Origin: Nageia nagi
Taxonomy: Eukaryota > Pinophyta
Reading direction: 5' to 3'
Length of the DNA stretch: 64,000 bases
NCBI GenBank assembly: GCA_050084985.1
Contig: JBITNC010000001.1
Span: 123,938,001-124,002,000, forward strand
Shown here: positions 57,267 through 64,000 of the stretch, piece by piece
Layout: each line of letters starts with the position of its first letter
Position numbering within the stretch: the stretch's first letter is position 1
Made by a program: the position numbers and the translations under genes
The notes under the pieces: model-generated
Seen by the model: the letters and a program-made list of their open reading frames with translations, nothing else
What the model was told of the DNA's origin: nothing
Databases searched by the model: none

Positions 57267-57518
57267 ATGCCATTAAACCATTCGCAAGGTCAATATGCTC
57301 CATTACATATTGTAGCCAAGATAGATGGGAGGGATTTTAAAAAGATATTAATAGATGAAGGTTCTACAATAAATATCATTTCTACAACTACCCATAAAAA
57401 CTTGAATCTCCCTTTCTCACATAAACCTGTGCCTTCTTTACAATTAGGAGCTTTTAATGATGCTTTATGCTCAATAATGGGATCTATCTCATTGCCTATT
57501 ACTATGGGATGTAAATAG
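57267..57518 (+). pseudogene. Element C protease
   Basis: 83 open codons. PLHIVAKIDGRDFKKILIDE and the following GSTINIIS form the aspartic protease turn, with DGGS/DTGS changed to DEGS. LQLGAFNDA and GSISLPI follow as in Tat-type retropepsins. The enzyme would process the Gag-Pol polyprotein. It lies between gag and RT. Confidence 0.8.
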
Positions 57519-58899
57519 TATAGATATTATTACAAGTTATTATAAGAGATATAACACAATACAAATTACTCTTAGGGAGACATTGCATTAGATACATGCA
57601 ATGCATCCCATCAACATATCACAACTATCAAAAATATATTCATGATGGGATGGTACATTATTTACTTGGAGATGAAAATCCATACTCCCATTGTAATTAC
57701 ACATCTTTCAGGAGAAATTGCTTTACCTTCTACTCATTATTTTACATTGCCCATAACACCCAAAAAGGTGTCAATAACAAATATTAATAAAAAAGGTTCT
57801 TCTCCAAGTTAATTAAAAGGGAAGGATCCTATTGATCTTGAAATAACTCATACACCAAAGATTAATAAGGATCCATTACCAAAAATAGAATTGACACTCT
57901 TAGAAAAGTGAACATGGGAAGTAAAAGCACAAAGGTTATATGAAGCAAGACAAGCCTCATCATCAAAAGCATCTTGTCCATAAATGCATTAGATAATGAT
58001 AGCACACTAAAAGATAAACTATCTAATATCTATCCTATGAATATAAAGTTAATAGATTATATAATAGGAAATTTTTTCATTGATGATGTCATCTTTAATA
58101 GTCCCACAGCTCAAGAAATAAAAAGACCTAAAAAGTCTCCTAGTATAGTATGGAAATTAATACCACTAGGGAAGTTACCTAATCAAATATTTTTAGTATA
58201 TCATGGTCCATTAGAACCACCTATCCTCCCTTTACCTTAATCTAATGAAGGTATTTTCTATAATTCATTAGAATACTTATCATCATATGTAACATGATTC
58301 ATCCAAATATACTTTGATAGATGTTAGTGGAAAGGATAAGGTTTAGGATGATACAAACAAGGAACTAGGTACAACATTGATATTCATTACCAATTTCCTA
58401 GTGATAAAACAAGATTAGGTTATAAGAATAAAAAATAAGGAGTATCTGATTGCAAGATAATTGAACTAGAATTGAAAGCCAAAACATTTTAAAATTCATT
58501 TGAATTACCTAAATGGATGATAAATCAAGATGATATAGAGTTTGTAACATTATTCTTAGGAGGATTATTTTTTGATATGTCAATTAATATGGTAGAAATC
58601 ATAGAAATATGTGGTAATATCATGCATAAAGACTTTTATTAATCCAAAAGTGGTGAGTTTGAGATAATAGATTCAAAAACTTCAAGTAGCTCTTCCTTGA
58701 ACTTTCCTATAGATGAAGAAATTGTAGATTTTACACTAATTCTTGAACAACCTACAATCTAGGATTTCAAATACATAGATACAATCTTACGAACTTAAGA
58801 CTTGAATATCAATACTACTTTAGAAGATCAATATGAAGGTAAGGATGAAAAATACAATGCAAATGATAGTAATTGAATTCCAATACCCAACCAAGTGGA
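57519..58899 (+). pseudogene. Element C protease-RT linker region
   Basis: Broken coding sequence continuing the polyprotein, with short open parts such as 57974-58240 (LGKLPNQIFLVYHGPLEPP). No catalytic domain is recognised. Tat-type elements have a long linker here. Confidence 0.5.
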
Positions 58900-60290
58900 G
58901 GAAGGATCTCACATGTTAATTGAAGAAACCATTAAGGTCAACCTAAGTGATGATCCTAACAATCCTAAAATTATTCAATTAAGGAGATCCCTTACTAAAA
59001 AGGAAATAACAAAATTCATCATAATACTCAAATAAAAATAAGAGATATTTGTAAAACCTAAAATAGTAGTGCATAATCTCGATATAAATGAGGGTGTAAA
59101 ACCTATTAAATAGGAGTTATGAAAAATGCATCTTGCAATCACCTTGATGGTAAAAGAAGAAATACAAAAACATTTGGAATTAAATTTTATCAATTAAATT
59201 GATTATTTTGATTGGAATTCCAATATGGTATTAGTTAAAAAATCCACTAGCAATATTTGAATATGTACATACTTTAGATATTTGAAAAAAGCATGCCCCA
59301 AGGATGAATTTCCCCTACCAAACATAAATAGCTTAGTTGATTCTACTATAGGACATGAAATGTTGTCACTCATGCATGGGTTTTTAGGATATAACCAGAT
59401 TAAAGTGGCAATTAAATACCAATATAAAATCACATTCATAAAACCTTAGGGAATTTTCTATTATAAAGTAATGCCTTTTGGATCAAGAAATGCTAGAGCT
59501 ACCTATCAAAGAGCCATGATATACATTTTTCATGATTACATGCATGACATTGTAGAGGAATACATAGATGATGTGTTGGTTAAATAAAAAATATGAGAAG
59601 ATCATCCTAAAGTGGTCATAAAAATATTTGATCCCTTACTAGAATAGAAGATCTGATTGAACCCAAAAAAATATGTTTTAGGAGTAACATCTAGGCAATT
59701 GTTAGGTTTCATTGTCTCTAGGCAAGGAATTGAAGTAGATCCTAACAAGATAAAAGTAATAGAAAATATGTTACCTTCCTCAAACATAAAACAAATACAA
59801 AGCCTATAGGGTAAGTTACAAGCCATAATACATTTCATTTCTCAGTTGTCAAATAAATGTAAACCTTTTAACAAACTCTTAAAAAAAGGGATTACATTTC
59901 ACTAGGATGATGAACAACAAGAAATGTTTGATGAAATAAAATATTATCTTATTTCACCACCTATTTTAGTATCATTTAAACCTAAACAACCATTCCTATT
60001 ATAAATATCTACCATATAAATATCCTTAGGAACTATGCTTGCACAAAAGAACAAAAATAGTAAAGAAAAAGTAATATATTACCTTAGTCAAACTTTGGTT
60101 AGCTATGATATTAAATACATATATTTAGAAAAGTTGTGTTTAGCAATAGTATTTGCAATGAAAAAAATAAGATATTACATGCTAAACCATACCATGTATT
60201 TAATCACCAAAGTATATCCTTTGAAATATATGATGAATAAAACATATCAAAATGTGAGAACATCTAAATGGGTCATGTATTTTAACTGAA
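58900..60290 (+). pseudogene. Element C reverse transcriptase
   Basis: Readable motifs include ACPKDEFPLPNIN (59290-59330), MHGFLGYNQIKVA (59372-59410), FYYKVMPFGSRNARATYQRA (59455-59515) and an intact catalytic EEYIDDVLVK (59555-59584). They also include NPKKYVLGVTSRQLLGFIVS then RQGIEVDPNKI (59656-59755), and YYLSQTLVSYDIKYIYLEKL (60077-60137). All fit Ty3/gypsy RT in order. About ten stops interrupt the frame. Confidence 0.85.
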
Positions 60291-60429
60291 TTCGATTTAA
60301 ATTTCATAAGTCAAAAATCAATCAAAGGAAAAGTCATAGCTAACTATCTTGTTGAAGCACCATTACCCAATGATAATCCACTTATCATATAATTATTGAA
60401 TGAACATGTATTCCAATTAGATGAAATGA

Positions 60430-60990
60430 AAATTCCCATAGAATTTGAAGAAGATTGGGATATGGTAGTCTTTTTTGATAGATTAAGATGTGAATAAAGT
60501 GGAGGTGTAGGTGTCATGTTCATTACACCCCAAGAACTTCCCATACCCTATTATTTTAAACTCAAATTTTCATTTACAAACAACAATGTTGAGTATAAAG
60601 CTTTTAATCTTAGCTATTAAAACTACCATAAAATTAAAGTCAAGAAAAGTTAAATTTATTGGTGACTCATTATTTATTGTTAACCAAGTCAAATAAATCT
60701 TCCAATGTAAGGAATCTTAGTTGCAAAAATATAAGAGATTGGTAAATAATCTACTATCATCTTTCAAAAAATATTATTTAAAAGAAGCACCACGGTCAAC
60801 TAATAGATTTACTATTCCTATGGCTTCTATTGGATCTTTAATGCTTGTGAACCCTAATAAAAAAATGATCCCTATTGAGATTTTCCAAATCACTCAATCC
60901 TCAATAGAATCAAGCAAACTCAAACATGTAGTTCTAGACATCATAATGGAAAATAAAAATTTATGGCATATGTAATTGTTTAAATTCCTA
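60430..60990 (+). pseudogene. Element C RNase H domain
   Basis: VVFFDRLRCE with a following SGGVGVMFITPQELPIPYYF (60460-60560) parallels the RNase H of element B, and FTNNNVEYKAFNL (60574-60612) carries its glutamate. The later part contains IGDSLFIVNQVK (60660-60693) and TIPMASIGSLMLVNPNKK (60808-60865) in shifted frames. It sits between RT and integrase, the standard gypsy order. Confidence 0.8.
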
Positions 60991-61079
60991 AGAGATGGGG
61001 TGTTCCCTAAAGATTTAACAAAATCATCTAGAAATGCTTTTAACATAAAAAGCTTTTCACTTTTTCATGATAAGAGATG

Positions 61080-62187
61080 TCTTGTACTATAGGGGTTTTA
61101 ATAAGATATTACTTAGATGTTTGGAATGGGATGAATCACAAATTGCTACTTCATGTACACATGATCAAATATGTGGAGGACATTTTATTGGTTCCATAAT
61201 TACAAAATGATTAGTGTGTATGGTATATTACTAGCCTAATATGGAATGTGACTGTAGGGAATATGTTATTTAATCAACCTTTGCATATATTAAAACCCAT
61301 GCAATCATTATGGCCATTCTTAATATGGGTGTTATATTTAATAGGTAAAATCTCTCCTATTTCCTTAATATGTTAGAAGTTTTTAATAATTGCTACAAAA
61401 TATTATACAAAATGAGTAGAAGCCATCCCTATGATTTTAACAAAAGGGCTAAAGATAGCAGAATTCATACAAAACCACATCATATATCATTTTGAAATTA
61501 CTGTTCAAATTATCATTAATAATGGAAAAACTTAAAAAATAAGGAAGTTTAAGCTTTATGTAAAGGATATCATATCTAATTAAGCTTGTCTACACCTTAC
61601 TATCCCCAAGGGGATGGCCAAGCTAAAGCCATAAACAAAACTATTTGTAGCATTTTACTAAAAATTATCAATGATTCCCATCAAAATTGGCATACAAGTA
61701 TTCCACATGAATTATGGGCTTATCAAACTAATATTTGGACTCCTATTGGGGCAACCTCATTTTCTTTAGTATTTGGGGCATAAGCAGGACTACCCTTAGA
61801 AATAGAAATTCCCTCTCTATGAATTGCCATACAAGACTATATCATAGATGAAGTAGCTCATCAAATAAGATTAGATCAATTGCTACTTCTAGATGAAAGG
61901 AGAGTTAATTCTTTATAACATTTGCATACTTATGAAAATTGTACTAAATGATATTTTGATAAGAGAGTCAAAATTTGTGAATTCAATATAGAGGATTTAG
62001 TTTTAAAGGAAAACCAACAAACTTCTTGAATGGAATGACAACTTCATGACAAGTTTGCTCCTAACTAGTTAGAACCCTTGCTAATTAAAGAAAATTTTGG
62101 ATTTGGAGCTTACCATTTAGTTGATATGGAAGGAAATGAAGAGGGTGAACCCATAAATATGACACATCTTCATTCTTTCAATATTTA
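61080..62187 (+). pseudogene. Element C integrase
   Basis: A degraded zinc-binding start (61100-61260) and a broken core are followed by the intact stretch STPYYPQGDGQAKAINKTIC (61589-61648), then WHTSIPHELWAYQTN and SFSLVFGA (61690-61782). This stretch includes the third catalytic position of the DDE triad, where glutamate is replaced by lysine (QGDGQAKAINK versus QGNGQAEA.NK). The tail has IPSL, DERRVNSL, DLVLKENQQTS and GAYHLVDMEG, then HLHSFNI before the stop. Confidence 0.85.
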
Positions 62188-62250
62188 ATAAGATCTTTTG
62201 ATTTATAAATATATATATTGTGAATAGTTTTTAATTCAAAACAACAAAAA

Positions 62251-63530
62251 ATGCTTTCCTTAAACTTACACATATTTAATGCATTTGAAATAGAAAATTA
62301 CATCAAAAAAGAGCAAAACCATCCATCTAATTTTTGATCAAAGAGGCATTAAACAAATATCTTGGTACAAAAATCCTAGATATTTGAGAGATAGGGCTAT
62401 AATGGAGTTATCCTGACATACTACCCCTAGAAATATAAATTTCTTCCATATACCTATCAATATACAAGAAAATATAGCCTTAAAATTATTTTTAAAAAGA
62501 TATCAAGGGTGGTAAATAAGCATTTGAGCAAATAACTTAGAAATATATGTGGACAAAGCCATGTATTACCTGAGTTATATAATTACTTCACTTAGGTTTG
62601 CATGATAAATGTGTTATGTCAATACTGACCCACATCATCCCCTATGATCATATATTTGACTACTTCTTTAACAATTGGATCCAAATAGAATAATTAATAC
62701 CTAGCCAAATGAGGATTTTCTATTCACATGGGTAGATCAAATGATGAGAGAATTGTTTCACCATAAAATGGTCTATGATTTTTATAGGGTATTCTTTTGT
62801 AAGCCTCAAAGATCAATTACATGTATGCAATAAATTGATAGATAATTTTCTTGAACTAGGTCAAGATTACCTAATCCTTCTCTATGCAATAGATAAATAA
62901 GAACTTTAATACCAAGAAGAGTATAAGCTAATGAAAAAATACAATTACAATTTAATCTCATAAATCATGATTTTGTTGATAGATACCCAAAATATTGCTA
63001 CATGTAAATATTATGAAAGTATCCTTACATTGAGATAGCTTGTTTCTTCACTTTACCAAAGGAAATTTAAGAAATTATAACCATGAATTATTATAAATAA
63101 TGAGGAACCAATGCATGGGATTTAAGATTTGATAACCTTAAGGCAACCATCAAATTAGAAGCAAAAGACATGTGGATGGAAGTTGAATCCCTAATAAATT
63201 GGATCCATATATTTTGATTACATTTGCCTTATAAGAAACCTAATATCATGTTAAATTCTATTGATCACATGACCCTTTGGTGTTATGGAAGATAAGTCTC
63301 CATAACTGAGATTATCAATAATTTGGTACTTGAGTATAATACTCATTTGATTTTGTATAACAAAATTATATATGATTATAGTTAATTATTTAGTAAAAAT
63401 TATTATGTAAATAATCCTACCAATGTAAAACCAAGGTTTGAAATAACTAGTAAACAACTTAACCAATGAAGAAATGAGGTCATACCTAAACCTAAAAATA
63501 ATGAGTATTCCAATATTTCATAAAGAGCAT
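62251..63530 (+). pseudogene. Unassigned extra sense ORF after integrase, element C
   Basis: Starting at an ATG 64 bp past the integrase stop, one decayed frame with a few shifts remains protein-like for about 1.28 kb. Readable parts are MLSLNLHIFNAFEIENYIKK (62251), WYKNPRYLRDRAIMELS (about 62363), DFLFTWVDQMMRELFHHKMV followed by YDFYRVFFCKPQRSI (about 62714-62818), and KLIDNFLELGQDYLILLYA (about 62833). Further along are AWDLRFDNLKATIKLEAKDM and WMEVESLINWIHIF (63116-63217), and HLPYKKPN (63224). Stops are mostly single-base changes from common codons. I recognise no domain. It could be an element-specific accessory protein or a captured host gene. Confidence 0.5.
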
Positions 63531-64000
63531 GATCCCCCTCATGCCATCACTTCTCCTTAAGTCTCCATAGCCCTTAGGGGTTCCATCTCATCTTTCTCTT
63601 CTTAAATATGATGAGGCCTTAACATCATCAACTATGCCAAAATGCATCATTAAGAATTTCAAGCATCATCCCTTAATCTTACCACTTGTTTTATATCTTA
63701 TCCATTATCAACCATTCATTCAAGGACTAGAACCTACTCATTTTTTAAAATGACCTCCATACTTTTACTTCTTGGATCATAAAGCTTGGGTTATTCATAA
63801 AAAATAAGGTGGTCATTACTACTTGGGAGTTGTAAAACATCTTTCATCCTAATAAAAGTAAAATTGTCAAAATAATCATCAAGTACATATGTGAATAAAA
63901 ATTATAAAAAATATTCAAAGAATTAATAAAGGTATTTTTACATAGATATGTGTGTATGTATATATGTTTTTATCTTTAAAAAAATTTATACAAATTCTAA
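63531..64000. other. Window end, no gene seen
   Basis: Probably still inside element C, upstream of its 3' LTR. No LTR start or polypurine tract can be supported. Confidence 0.35.

Larger units (their letters stand above)
51925..64000 (+). mobile_element. Ty3/gypsy element C (Tat-like), incomplete at window end
   Basis: A plus-strand element with a candidate 5' LTR ending at 52767, a primer binding site candidate at 52771, a 1.8 kb leader with subrepeats, gag (from 54592), protease, RT, RNase H and integrase (to 62187), and a further decayed sense ORF. No 3' LTR is seen before the window ends. The pol resembles that of element B. Many stops show it is inactive. Confidence 0.85.

Noticed and set aside
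1-64000. tRNA, rRNA, CRISPR arrays, bacterial operons or organelle genes
   Set aside because: None seen. Spliceosomal introns, LINEs and plant LTR elements fit a plant nuclear genome; no repeat-spacer array or folded tRNA was found by eye.

Overview
This window is nuclear DNA from a seed plant with a large, AT-rich, retrotransposon-filled genome. A gymnosperm or conifer is my best guess, from the decayed and nested LTR elements, the LINE content and the sparse genes; nothing here proves it. I see one intact host gene. Nearly everything else I can identify is mobile-element sequence with scattered stops and frameshifts.

Layout. 0-2.5 kb: a pair of ~0.68 kb diverged direct repeats. 3.1-4.1 kb: a decayed L1-type LINE tail (+). 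5.4-18.7 kb: a LINE on the minus strand, split by a complete but decayed Ty1/copia element (+, 9147-17919) with two LTRs, primer binding site, gag, protease, integrase, RT, RNase H and polypurine tract. 19.1-22.2 kb and 29.4-30.8 kb: two copies of a ~1.4 kb segment; the first carries a 5'-truncated L1-type LINE that the second lacks. Between them are a 5'-truncated copia element (minus, 22.6-25.9 kb) and the 3' end of a chromodomain Ty3/gypsy element (minus, 26.4-27.1 kb).

33.2-34.3 kb (minus): a three-exon gene for a heavy-metal-associated isoprenylated plant protein (HIPP), 264 residues, with an HMA domain (MDCNGC) and a C-terminal CaaX box. Its splice sites and frame are intact.

35.55-37.4 kb: a second, 5'-truncated copy of the same LINE family as at 5.4 kb. 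37.4-39.9 kb: a Ty3/gypsy element (A, minus) in which an RNase H-like domain lies directly behind the protease. 41.2-44.26 kb: a possible long LTR. 44.4-46.1 kb: a decayed accessory ORF (+), antisense to the gypsy pol of element B (minus, 48.5-51.9 kb). 51.9 kb to the window end: element C, a Ty3/gypsy element (+) with candidate LTR, primer binding site, repeat-bearing leader, gag, protease, RT, RNase H, integrase and then an unexplained extra sense ORF at 62.25-63.5 kb.

The most interesting points are the two accessory ORFs of the gypsy elements, the PR-then-RNase H order in element A, the conserved palindrome and the duplicated TATA segment in the copia LTRs, and the duplicated segment that preserves an empty LINE target site. 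Positions of decayed domains come from reading translations by eye and are approximate.
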